64,000 nucleotides of DNA from Pararhizobium antarcticum (GTDB lineage Bacteria; Pseudomonadota; Alphaproteobacteria; Rhizobiales; Rhizobiaceae): positions 62,001-126,000 of the forward strand of contig NZ_LSRP01000074.1 in NCBI RefSeq assembly GCF_001885585.1, given 5' to 3'. The notes under the pieces are model-generated. The model did not search any database. It was not told where the DNA came from and saw only the letters and a list, made by a program, of their open reading frames with translations. Of this stretch, positions 29,019-37,052 are shown in pieces. A program made the translations under genes and the position numbers. Numbering within the stretch: the first letter of the stretch is position 1; each line of letters begins with the position of its first letter.

Positions 29019-29942
29019 ATGGGTGTCTGGATCGATACCGACATGGGCTTTGACGACATCGCCGCCATTCTGGTCGTGCGCCATGCGGAGCTTGAAATCG
29101 ATGGCGTTTCACTTGTCTTCGGCAACACGCCGATCGACCAGGTCCGCCGCAATGCAGCGGGTGCGACGAAAGCCTTCGGCTGGACCTTTCCGATCCATGC
29201 CGGCCGGGCGCGACCGGTGATGGGGGCGCTCGAAACGGCGCAGGCGATCCTCGGCGAAACCGGCATCCCGACGGCAAGCCGCACGCTTCCCGAGGCGGAC
29301 GAACATTTCAAGGACGATGCGTTCACAGCCCTTTGCCGCTGGCTGGAGACGAGCCCTTCGCCGCGTCGAATCCTGGCGCTCGGCCCGCTGAGCAATATCG
29401 CGGCGCTTGCGCTTGCCCGTCCGGATCTGGCGGACAGGATCGATGACCTGACCTGGATGGGCGGCGGGCTGACGCGCGGCAACCACACGGCGTCTGCGGA
29501 ATTTAATGCTCTTGCCGATCCGGAAGCCGTCGCCATCATTCTCGCCCACGGCCTGAAGCTGCGTATGGTCGATCTCGATTTCTGCCGGACGATCCTGGCG
29601 ATGCCCGAGGATGCCGCCCCGATCCGGGCAGCGGGCGGAGACAATGCCGAACTGCGGGCCGATATGATGGCCGGCTACATTGCCATCGGCACCAGTCGCG
29701 GCCGGCCGGCCATGGCGGTCTACGATCCCTCGGCGGCGGTCGCCTTCGTCCGACCCGATCTCGTCCGCTTCCAGCCCGCCCGCATCGACATGGAATGCGC
29801 GGGATCGCTGACGCGCGGCCGCACCATTGTCGAAACGCGGCCGACGCAAGGTGCTTTCAACGCCAGCTTCGCGGCCGATGGTGATACTTCAGCGATCAAG
29901 CGCGTGATCTTCGAGGCGCTGGCATGGGAAGCGCGAAAATGA
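29019..29942 (+). CDS. Nucleoside hydrolase
   Basis: Hydrolyses the N-glycosidic bond of nucleosides to a free base and ribose. The family signature is at the very start: WIDTDMGFDDIAA (DxDxGxDD, calcium-binding aspartates). Further matches are ILALGPLSNIAALA, MGGGLTRGNHTASAEFNALADPEA and the C-terminal DPSAAVAFVRPDL. The protein has 307 residues from ATG 29019, which has GGGTGA about 7 bases upstream; GTG 29010 is an alternative. Cytosolic, with no signal peptide. Its position behind the ABC transporter suggests it cleaves the imported nucleoside before the deaminase acts on the base. Confidence 0.92.
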   Translation: MGVWIDTDMGFDDIAAILVVRHAELEIDGVSLVFGNTPIDQVRRNAAGATKAFGWTFPIHAGRARPVMGALETAQAILGETGIPTASRTLPEADEHFKDDAFTALCRWLETSPSPRRILALGPLSNIAALALARPDLADRIDDLTWMGGGLTRGNHTASAEFNALADPEAVAIILAHGLKLRMVDLDFCRTILAMPEDAAPIRAAGGDNAELRADMMAGYIAIGTSRGRPAMAVYDPSAAVAFVRPDLVRFQPARIDMECAGSLTRGRTIVETRPTQGAFNASFAADGDTSAIKRVIFEALAWEARK

Positions 29943-31717
29943 ACGGCGCAGACATGCCAGACCTGGATGATCCCGACCTGCGCAGCCGCGCAGTTTCTGC
30001 CGCCGGCGGCAAGGCCCCCTTCGACACATTGATCGTCAACGGCACGCTGGTCGACATGGTGACAGGCGAGCTTCGGGCTGCCGATATCGGGCTGGTCGGC
30101 CCGCTGATTGCCAGCGTGCATGCGGCCGGCACACGGCGCGACGCGGCTAAGATCATTGATGCTGACGGCGGCTTTGTCTCACCGGGGCTGATCGACACCC
30201 ATATGCACATCGAAAGCTCGATGGTGACGCCGGCGAACTACGCCTGCGCCGTCTTGCCGCGCGGTGTCACCACCGTGGTCTGGGATCCGCACGAATTCGG
30301 CAATGTGCATGGTCTGGCCGGTGTTCGTTATGCCGCCGACGCTGCGCGCGGCCTGCCCTTGCGCATGATCCTGCTGGCGCCATCCTGCGTGCCCTCGGCG
30401 CCCGGACTGGAGCTTTCAGGTGCCGATTTCGACGCTGGCGTGATCGCCGGGCTTCTGTCCTGGCCGGAGATCGGCGGCATTGCCGAGGTCATGAACATGC
30501 GCGGCGTCATCGACCGCGACCCGCGCATGGCTGCCATCCTGCAGGCCGGCCTTGTCTCCGGAAAACCCGTCTGCGGCCATGCGCGCGGGCTTGAGGATGG
30601 CGAGCTTGCCGCCTTCATGGCGGCCGGCGTCTCCTCCGATCACGAACTCATCTCCGGCGACGACCTGATTGCCAAGCTGCGCGCCGGCCTGACCATCGAG
30701 CTGCGCGGCTCGCATGACCATCTCCTGCCGGATTTCGTCGCGGCCCTGAAGGGTCTTGGCCACCTGCCGCAGACCGTGACGCTGTGCACCGACGATATCT
30801 TTCCCGACGATCTCGCTCATGGTGGCGGTCTCGACGACGTGGTCCGCCGGCTGGTGCGTTATGGCTTGCCGCCGCAATGGGCGCTGCGGGCCGCGACGCT
30901 GAATGCCGCGCAGCGCCTGCGCCGCAGCGATCTCGGCCTGATTGCTGCGGGTCGCCGCGCCGATATCGTCGTCTTCGAGGACCTGATAGCGTTTCGGACC
31001 CGTCTGGTGATTGCCAATGGCGAAACCGTCGCCCGTGATGGGCGGATGCTGCAGGCCCTGCCGACGATCGACGCCACGCCGCTGCTCGGCTCGATGAAGA
31101 TCGCACCGCTGTCGGCCGATGATTTTCGGATCGCCTCGGCAGCACAAAGCATTCGCATCGCGACGATCGACCAGCCGCGCTTTACGCGATGGGGGCAGAT
31201 GGATGCGGATGTGCGCGATGGCTTCGTGGTGCCGCCGGAGGGCACGACGATGATTGCCGTTGCCCACCGTCATGGTCGGGCCGACAGCCGGCCACGCCTT
31301 GGCTTTTTGACGGGTTGGGGCGCGTGGCGGGGCGCTTTCGCGACCACGGTCTCCCATGACAGCCACAACCTGACGATCTTCGGCAGCGAGCCCGAAGACA
31401 TGGCGGTCGCGGCCAATGCCGTGATTGCCGCTGGCGGCGGCATGGCCGTTGCTTCAAGCGGCAAGATCGATGCGTTGCTGCCGCTGCCGCTGTCGGGCCT
31501 TGTTTCCGGGGAACCGCTTGACGTGGTTGCCCGCAATTTTGCCGCGCTGCGCAGCGCCACCGGCAGGATCGTCGACTGGCATCCGCCCTATCTGATCTTC
31601 AAGGCCTGTTTCGGGGCGACACTGGCCTGCAATGCCGGGCCGCACCAGACCGATCGCGGCCTAGCGGATGCTGTGACGGGGCGCCTGCTGGAAAGCCCCG
31701 TGCTCGCCGCGATCTGA
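29939..31717 (+). CDS. ade: Adenine deaminase
   Basis: Converts adenine to hypoxanthine and ammonia. The 592-residue protein has the amidohydrolase metal motif GLIDTHMHIESSMVTP (residues about 80-96), the conserved VVWDPHEFGNVHG, and the C-terminal adenine-deaminase block SHDSHNLTIFG with GGGMAV. The ATG at 29939 overlaps the hydrolase stop (ATGA) and has GGGAAG upstream; ATG 29924 would overlap more. It completes the route from nucleoside to base to hypoxanthine in this operon. Size and motifs fit the family. Confidence 0.94.
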   Translation: MNGADMPDLDDPDLRSRAVSAAGGKAPFDTLIVNGTLVDMVTGELRAADIGLVGPLIASVHAAGTRRDAAKIIDADGGFVSPGLIDTHMHIESSMVTPANYACAVLPRGVTTVVWDPHEFGNVHGLAGVRYAADAARGLPLRMILLAPSCVPSAPGLELSGADFDAGVIAGLLSWPEIGGIAEVMNMRGVIDRDPRMAAILQAGLVSGKPVCGHARGLEDGELAAFMAAGVSSDHELISGDDLIAKLRAGLTIELRGSHDHLLPDFVAALKGLGHLPQTVTLCTDDIFPDDLAHGGGLDDVVRRLVRYGLPPQWALRAATLNAAQRLRRSDLGLIAAGRRADIVVFEDLIAFRTRLVIANGETVARDGRMLQALPTIDATPLLGSMKIAPLSADDFRIASAAQSIRIATIDQPRFTRWGQMDADVRDGFVVPPEGTTMIAVAHRHGRADSRPRLGFLTGWGAWRGAFATTVSHDSHNLTIFGSEPEDMAVAANAVIAAGGGMAVASSGKIDALLPLPLSGLVSGEPLDVVARNFAALRSATGRIVDWHPPYLIFKACFGATLACNAGPHQTDRGLADAVTGRLLESPVLAAI

Positions 31718-31744
31718 TCCGTTTTTCGAAGCGTTATTCGCCCG

Positions 31745-32683
31745 CTATGAGTTGCCGGCACCGCCGGCGAGCGCGTCCGCGACGGCAAGTTCCGCCATGG
31801 CCAGAACGGCCACACGGGTTTTTGCTGCTGCGACAAAGCGTCCATTGTGGCAGAAGCTTGCGCCGTCCACACCGGACGCGGTCTCGAGATCTGCGCCGGT
31901 CAGTCCGGCCCATGCGGCCGGCAGGTCGGCCCGCACCTCGAACCCCTCGTCGGCGCGGCGGATCGTTGTCAGACACCAGTCTTTTTCACGGGGATGGACG
32001 ACGAACAGCAGGTGATCGGCGCCGGCCTTGACGACAGCGGCCCGGAAGGGCATGCCGAGCGGCAGCTCCAGAATGCGCCCCTCGCCTGCCGTCTCGATCG
32101 CCTTATGGACGAGGCCCTCAGCCCGCAGTTTGGCAGCACTCTGGGCGAGCTTCGCCTCGACGAAACTGCGCGCGATGGCGAGCGCCATGTGAAAGGCGCT
32201 GTTTTCGGCTTCCGGATCGGTGGCATCGAAAACCGGCTTCAGAGTTTCCAGGAGCACCGGCAGCGTCAGGCCGGCGAGCGGGCCGGCAATGGCTGGATTG
32301 AGCGCGCCATTGTCCATCAGATCGATCGGCAGCACGAAGCCAGCATCGAACGACGCATGCACGGCGTCAATATGCGCCTCCGGCAGACCGGTCGCTGCAA
32401 GATAGGCGCGGCCATAATGGTTCCAGATCAGTCCGAACGAGCTATAGGGCTGGCCATCGGCGCGCAGCGGCGCACCGCGCTGGTGGTGATCGAAGATCTG
32501 CCGGTCCGCATCATAGGCGCCGCCGACATCATAGATGATGCGGTCTGCAGCAGGGGTGATCCACTCCGGCGCGCGGCTGCGCATGATCCGGGCCTGTGGA
32601 AACAGCCGGGTGAGGATTACGCTCGACAGCAGTTCGTCGGCATGGAACCCGCCGGAATGGGTCACGAGAAAATCTGGGGTCAT
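31745..32683 (-). CDS. MYG1 family protein (putative metal-dependent hydrolase/nuclease)
   Basis: A 312-residue protein of the MYG1/UPF0160 family, related to DHH phosphoesterases. The N-terminus has LVTHSGGFHADELLSSVIL (metal-binding His/Asp). IFDHHQRGAP (DHH-like) and a C-terminal segment HNGRFVAAAKTRVAVLAMAE also match. Eukaryotic MYG1 acts as a 3'-5' RNA exonuclease; the bacterial role is not established. It is convergent with the adenine deaminase gene, 27 bp apart, and on the same strand as the Gre-like gene upstream. Confidence 0.88.
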   Translation of the reverse strand: MTPDFLVTHSGGFHADELLSSVILTRLFPQARIMRSRAPEWITPAADRIIYDVGGAYDADRQIFDHHQRGAPLRADGQPYSSFGLIWNHYGRAYLAATGLPEAHIDAVHASFDAGFVLPIDLMDNGALNPAIAGPLAGLTLPVLLETLKPVFDATDPEAENSAFHMALAIARSFVEAKLAQSAAKLRAEGLVHKAIETAGEGRILELPLGMPFRAAVVKAGADHLLFVVHPREKDWCLTTIRRADEGFEVRADLPAAWAGLTGADLETASGVDGASFCHNGRFVAAAKTRVAVLAMAELAVADALAGGAGNS

Positions 32684-32822
32684 GCCGGGATGTGCCTTTG
32701 TGTTCGCGGGCGCCGCTTTTTACAATGTCCCCTCAGATAGTCTTTGCCGACGCACATCTCAACCCGCGACCGCCGCATTTCCCAACGCGGCAAGGGCTGC
32801 GCGCTGTCACACGCGCCAGGCT

Positions 32823-33305
32823 CTATCCGATTGCAACGATCTCGATGTCGTGGCCGCCGGTTTCGACTTCATCGCCGACGGTTTTGCCGAGGAGCGCGCG
32901 GGCGACCGGGGACATGTGGGAAATCGAGCCGGCCTTCGGATCCGCCTCGTCCTCGCCGACGATGCGATAGGTCTGGACGCGGCCGTCGTCGCGGCTGAAG
33001 GTCACCGTGCTGCCGAAGGCGACAATGTCGGTCGATGCCGGATCGGCCATCAGCTGGGCGGTGTGAACCCGTGCTGCAAAATAGCGCACGTCCCGCAGCG
33101 GGCCGGCAACCTGTCGTCGCCGCTCGTTGACATCCTCGATCGTGCTCGACGCGTCATAGAGCGTTTTGGCCTCGCCCAGCTGCTGCTGAAGCGCCTTCAA
33201 CCCGGCCTCGGTGACAAGGTTCGGGTGCGGTGAGACGGGACGGTCAGGCAGCATGGTTTCCGCAGCCGTTTCCGAACTTTCTTCCTTGGTGAAGGCGACA
33301 CTCAC
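32823..33305 (-). CDS. GreA/GreB family transcription factor
   Basis: A 160-residue Gre-type protein. The C-terminal FKBP-like domain is clear (FGSTVTFSRDDGRVQTYRIVGEDEAD, SHMSPVARALLGKTVGDEVE). The N-terminal coiled-coil hairpin is recognisable, but its tip reads AGPLRDVRYFAAR where GreA has GDLKENAEYHAAR. The first catalytic acid is replaced by Pro and the second is Asp rather than Glu. It also has an N-terminal extension of about 25 residues. It may therefore have weak or different RNA-cleavage activity, so I do not call it greA. Confidence 0.85.
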   Translation of the reverse strand: MSVAFTKEESSETAAETMLPDRPVSPHPNLVTEAGLKALQQQLGEAKTLYDASSTIEDVNERRRQVAGPLRDVRYFAARVHTAQLMADPASTDIVAFGSTVTFSRDDGRVQTYRIVGEDEADPKAGSISHMSPVARALLGKTVGDEVETGGHDIEIVAIG

Positions 33306-33324
33306 TTCAAAACTCCATTCCGGC

Positions 33325-33340
33325 GCGCCGAAAGCGGCGC
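33325..33340. terminator. Small GC-rich stem-loop upstream of the Gre-like gene
   Basis: GCGCCG-aaag-CGGCGC is a perfect 6-bp stem with a tetraloop in the 105-bp gap between the Gre-like gene and the amidohydrolase, both on the minus strand. It could terminate transcription coming from the amidohydrolase. No T-run follows. Confidence 0.4.
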
Positions 33341-33410
33341 ATTACAAAGGGCCATTGCCCATCCGCCCCTATATAGGGCGGCATCCGCCACAATGCTTGC
33401 GAAAGCCTGA

Positions 33411-34583
33411 TCATTCCGGCTGCAGCTCCTGCTCGACCAATGCCGTCCAGAAGGCGATGCCGGGGCCGAGTGCTGCGTCGTTGAAGTCATAGGCCGTATT
33501 GTGATGCAGCGCGCCGTCGATGGCCGGGCCATTGCCGAGCCAGACATAGCAGCCGGGTGCCTTGTCCGCGAAAAAGGAAAAGTCGTCGCCGGCTGTCGAC
33601 GGCGGGAACTTCGTGCGGACGCGTCCGCCAAAGACCGTCGAGGCAGCCTTGCACGCCCTTGCAGTCGCGTCCGGATCATTGATGACGGGCGGAATCCGGC
33701 GCTCGAAGGCATAGTCGGCCTGGATGCCGAACATGGCGGCAGTGCCCTTGGCCAGACGGCCGATTTCGGTTTCGAGCTGGTCGCGCACCTCCGGTGCATA
33801 GGCGCGGGCCGTGCCGCCGATCTCGACCTTATCCGGAATGACGTTGAGCGCCTCGCGGTTGCCGGCCTGGACCGAGCAGGCGCTGACGACAGCGGGCTGC
33901 AGCGGGTCGACGACGCGGCCGACGATCGTCTGCAGCGATGCCAGAAACGTGCCGGCGGCAGTGATCGGGTCGCGGCCGAGATGCGGCTTGGCGCCATGCG
34001 TGCCAGTGCCGCGAAAGGTGACGCGCCAGCTGTCGGACGAGGCCAGCTGCGGCCCCTCGACCACGGCGATTTCGTCGGGATCAAGGCCCGGCATGTTGTG
34101 CAGGCCATAGACGGCATCGCAGGGGAAACGATCGAACAGGCCGTCCTCGACCATGCGCCGCGCGCCGCCACGCCCCTCCTCCGCCGGCTGGAAGATGAAA
34201 TGCACCGTGCCGGAAAAATTCCGCGTCTGCGCCAGATAGCGGGCGGCGCCCAGCAACAGCACCGTGTGGCCGTCATGGCCGCAGGCGTGCATCCGGCCAT
34301 CAACCGTGGACTTATGGGGGCGATCGGCTGTTTCCGGCATTGCGAGCGCATCCATATCGGCGCGAAGGCCGATGGTCCGCGGCCCCTTGCCGACCGTGAG
34401 CGTGCCGACCACGCCGGTGCCGCCAAGGCCGCGATGCACTGTTATGCCTGCATCTTCGAGGATATCGGCGACGATGCCGCCGGTGCGGACCTCTTCGAAG
34501 CCAAGCTCGGGATGGGCGTGCAGGTCACGGCGCAGCGCGGTCAGGAACGGCAGGTCGGCGGACAAAAGGTCAGGCAGGTTCAT
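33411..34583 (-). CDS. M20 family amidohydrolase (hippurate hydrolase-like)
   Basis: A 390-residue metallopeptidase-fold amidohydrolase acting on N-acyl amino acids or similar amides. Family motifs are LRRDLHAHPELGFEEVRT, ADMDALAMPE, the metal ligands in MHACGHDGHTVLLLGAA, FIFQPAEEGRGGARRMVEDG and the dimerisation segment RGTGTHGAKPHLG. The C-terminal ligand histidine is in IDGALHHNTAYDF. The ATG at 34583 is where homology begins; the open frame upstream lacks it. The substrate is unknown. It is divergent from the phosphoribosyltransferase gene. Confidence 0.92.
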   Translation of the reverse strand: MNLPDLLSADLPFLTALRRDLHAHPELGFEEVRTGGIVADILEDAGITVHRGLGGTGVVGTLTVGKGPRTIGLRADMDALAMPETADRPHKSTVDGRMHACGHDGHTVLLLGAARYLAQTRNFSGTVHFIFQPAEEGRGGARRMVEDGLFDRFPCDAVYGLHNMPGLDPDEIAVVEGPQLASSDSWRVTFRGTGTHGAKPHLGRDPITAAGTFLASLQTIVGRVVDPLQPAVVSACSVQAGNREALNVIPDKVEIGGTARAYAPEVRDQLETEIGRLAKGTAAMFGIQADYAFERRIPPVINDPDATARACKAASTVFGGRVRTKFPPSTAGDDFSFFADKAPGCYVWLGNGPAIDGALHHNTAYDFNDAALGPGIAFWTALVEQELQPE

Positions 34584-34774
34584 CGGTCGGGCAATTCCTT
34601 GAAGGGCTGTCACTCTTGGAGGCTGGAACGGGCGCCTTGCCCGTATACCCGGACACTGAGCGCATGCTTCGACTTGACGCCCTGCCGGTATAGTGGAAAA
34701 CCAGCCGGAATCGAAGGCCGATCCTGCTGTTATCGCATGGATATTCGTGGCCTTCGCTGAAAAGGGGAAATACC

Positions 34775-35452
34775 ATGCAGCCGCATGACTTCTGGCAGGA
34801 ACTGCATCCGCCCGCGACCGTCGATCCGCTGGCCGAGCATCGGGATTTCTATCCCGCAACGCTTGGCGACGGGCGGCACTTGCGCCTGCCGATCCGGCCG
34901 CTTGCGGATGGCCATCATGCGCTGGCATCGCTGATCATCAACCAGGCGAGCTTTGCCGTACAGGATGCGCTGTCGGAGCAACTCGCGGACAGGCTCACCG
35001 CGTTTCGGCCGGACGTGATCGTCGGGCTTCCGACGCTGGGGCTGACGCTTGCCAGCGGCGTTGCCCGCGCGCTCGGCCACAGCCGCTACGTACCGCTCGG
35101 CACGTCGAAGAAGTTCTGGTACGACGCGGACCTTTCGGTGCCGATGTCGTCGATCACCACGCCGGACCAGGTCAAGCGGCTCTATATCGATCCGCGCATG
35201 CTGCCGCTCTTGCAGGGCCGCCGCGTGGTTCTGGTCGACGACGTGATTTCGAGTGGCAGCTCGATCGTCGCCGGGCTTTCGCTTCTGGCGATCGCCGGCA
35301 TCGAGCCTGTCGGCATCGGCGCCGCCATGCTGCAATCGGACCGCTGGCGGGCGCGGCTTGCAGAGCGGGGCGCGCATTGGCCGGACCGCACCCTTGGCGC
35401 ATTTTCAACGCCGCTATTGTCGAAAACAGCAAAGGGCGGCTGGTCTGCCTGA
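34775..35452 (+). CDS. Phosphoribosyltransferase family protein
   Basis: A 225-residue protein with the PRPP-binding loop RRVVLVDDVISSGSSI (residues about 149-164) and the upstream pyrophosphate-loop region VIVGLPTLGLTLASGVA. It has an N-terminal extension of about 60 residues before the core fold. The base substrate is not evident; it may act in purine salvage or be regulatory. AAAGGGGAAA precedes the ATG by 4 bases. It ends inside a terminator hairpin. Confidence 0.85.
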   Translation: MQPHDFWQELHPPATVDPLAEHRDFYPATLGDGRHLRLPIRPLADGHHALASLIINQASFAVQDALSEQLADRLTAFRPDVIVGLPTLGLTLASGVARALGHSRYVPLGTSKKFWYDADLSVPMSSITTPDQVKRLYIDPRMLPLLQGRRVVLVDDVISSGSSIVAGLSLLAIAGIEPVGIGAAMLQSDRWRARLAERGAHWPDRTLGAFSTPLLSKTAKGGWSA

Positions 35453-35469
35453 ACAGACTCAAGCCGCCC
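35434..35469. terminator. Bidirectional terminator between convergent phosphoribosyltransferase and dctA genes
   Basis: GGGCGGCT (35434-35441) pairs with AGCCGCCC (35462-35469), with an inner stem GTCTG/CAGAC. A T-run (CCCCTTTT) follows on the plus strand. The stop codon of the phosphoribosyltransferase gene lies in the loop. It could also end the dctA transcript from the other side. Confidence 0.7.
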
Positions 35470-35489
35470 CCTTTTATCGAAACGTGGCG

Positions 35490-36821
35490 TTATTCGGCCG
35501 GTTGAAGGCCTGCCAGCGGCACCTCGTCCTCGCGCGTGCCGCCCAGGGCTGCTGCCAGCTGCACCGTGTCGAGTTCGTTTTCCCAGCGGGCGACGACGAT
35601 GGTTGCAACCGCATTGCCGACGAGATTGGTCAGCGCCCGGCATTCCGACATGAAGCGATCAATGCCGAGGATCAGCGCCATGCCGGCGACCGGCACGGCC
35701 GGCACGACCGAAAGCGTGGCGGCCAGCGTGATGAAGCCAGCGCCGGTGATACCGGCAGCGCCCTTGGAGCTGAGCATGGCCACCAGCAGCAGCAGGATCT
35801 GATCGCCCCAGGACAGCTCGATGCCGGTTGCCTGGGCGATGAACAGGGCCGCCAGCGTCATGTAGATATTGGTGCCGTCGAGATTGAAGGAATAGCCGGT
35901 CGGTATGACCAGACCGACAACCGAGCGCTTGCAGCCGGCCTTTTCCATCTTGTCCATCAGGCCCGGCAAGGCCGCTTCCGACGACGACGTGCCGAGCACC
36001 AGAAGCAGTTCCTCCTTGATGTAGCGCAGGAGGGCGACGATCGAGAAGCCGTTGTAACGGGCAACCGCGCCGAGCACGACGAAGACGAACAGAAGCGCCG
36101 TCACGTAGAAGGTGCCGATCAGCATGGCAAGGTTGGCGATCGAGCCGACGCCGTATTTGCCGATGGTGAAGGCCATGGCGCCGAAGGCACCGATCGGGGC
36201 GGCCTTCATCAGAATGGCGACCAGCTTGAACACCGGCGCCGTCAGCGCGTTGAGGAAGTTGACGACGGGCTCGCCCTTCTCGCCGACCATGGCCAGCGAC
36301 AGGCCAAACAGGACGGAGAAGAACAGCACCTGCAGGATGTCGCCATCGGCGAAGGCGCCGACGATCGTTGTCGGGATGATATGGGTGAGGAAGCCGACAA
36401 TGCTCTGCTCATGGGCCTTTTCGGTATAGGTCGCGACCGCCGAAGGATCGAGCGAGGCCGGATCGATGTTCATGCCGGCGCCGGGCTGCACTACATTGGC
36501 GACGATCAGACCGATGATCAGCGCAAGCGTCGAGAAGGTCAGGAAGTACAGCATGGCCTTGCCAGCGACGCGGCCGACCTTCTGCAGGTCGCTCATGCCG
36601 GCGATGCCGGTGGCGACCGTGAGAAAGATGACCGGCGCGATGATCATCTTCACCAGCTTGATGAAGGCATCGCCGAGCGGCTTCAGCTGCGTGCCGAATT
36701 CCGGATAGAAATGGCCAAGCAGAATGCCGGCGGCGATCGCGACCAGAACCTGCACATAGAGATGGCGGTAGAAGGGTGTCTTTTCTGCCGGCTTTGCGGC
36801 CGCATCGAATGCTGCAATCAT
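35490..36821 (-). CDS. dctA: C4-dicarboxylate transporter DctA
   Basis: Cation symporter importing succinate, malate and fumarate; in rhizobia it feeds bacteroids. The 443-residue protein has the family's hydrophobic pattern and the substrate/cation region [18 protein letters not shown], then [18 protein letters not shown] and [17 protein letters not shown]. The ATG at 36821 has GGAGG 5 bases upstream; an ATG at 36833 overlaps that site. It is divergent from dctB, with a sigma54 promoter and DctD-type sites in the shared gap, so it is probably induced by dicarboxylates through DctB/DctD. Confidence 0.97.
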   Translation of the reverse strand: MIAAFDAAAKPAEKTPFYRHLYVQVLVAIAAGILLGHFYPEFGTQLKPLGDAFIKLVKMIIAPVIFLTVATGIAGMSDLQKVGRVAGKAMLYFLTFSTLALIIGLIVANVVQPGAGMNIDPASLDPSAVATYTEKAHEQSIVGFLTHIIPTTIVGAFADGDILQVLFFSVLFGLSLAMVGEKGEPVVNFLNALTAPVFKLVAILMKAAPIGAFGAMAFTIGKYGVGSIANLAMLIGTFYVTALLFVFVVLGAVARYNGFSIVALLRYIKEELLLVLGTSSSEAALPGLMDKMEKAGCKRSVVGLVIPTGYSFNLDGTNIYMTLAALFIAQATGIELSWGDQILLLLVAMLSSKGAAGITGAGFITLAATLSVVPAVPVAGMALILGIDRFMSECRALTNLVGNAVATIVVARWENELDTVQLAAALGGTREDEVPLAGLQPAE

Positions 36822-36914
36822 GATGTCCTCCATGAGACCCGTCCGGAACGAATTCCGGCCTCCCGGGCCATTTGCTTCAAATCCAACGACGAAGCCGTTG
36901 TTGGCAAAACCATT

Positions 36915-36931
36915 CGCAAGCGCCGTGCCAG
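36915..36931 (-). promoter_or_regulatory. Sigma54 promoter of dctA
   Basis: Read on the minus strand, the site is TGGCACGGCGCTTGC, matching TGGCAC-N5-TTGC exactly, with GG and GC in the -24 and -12 positions. The expected start of transcription is near 36904, leaving a leader of about 80 bases before dctA. DctD, which has the GAFTGA motif, is encoded nearby. Confidence 0.92.
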
Positions 36932-37003
36932 TTTCTGCAGATCCTCTAAGCATCTGAAAATAAATGCTTTAACCAGACATCGAAATCTCCGATGAGCTCA
37001 TTC

Positions 37004-37019
37004 GTGCGGAAATCCGCAC
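37004..37019. promoter_or_regulatory. DctD upstream activator site, promoter-proximal copy
   Basis: GTGCGGA-aa-TCCGCAC is a perfect palindrome that resembles the DctD-binding sites described upstream of rhizobial dctA. Its centre is about 108 bp upstream of the predicted dctA start point, a normal position for a sigma54 enhancer. Confidence 0.85.
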
Positions 37020-37036
37020 ACGACTATTTACAGTCC

Positions 37037-37052
37037 GTGCAGAAATATGCAC
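37037..37052. promoter_or_regulatory. DctD upstream activator site, distal copy overlapping the dctB start
   Basis: GTGCA-gaaata-TGCAC is a weaker version of the proximal site, centred 33 bp farther (three helical turns). It covers the ATG at 37047 of dctB, so DctD binding here could also repress dctB, or the true dctB start lies downstream. Confidence 0.65.
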
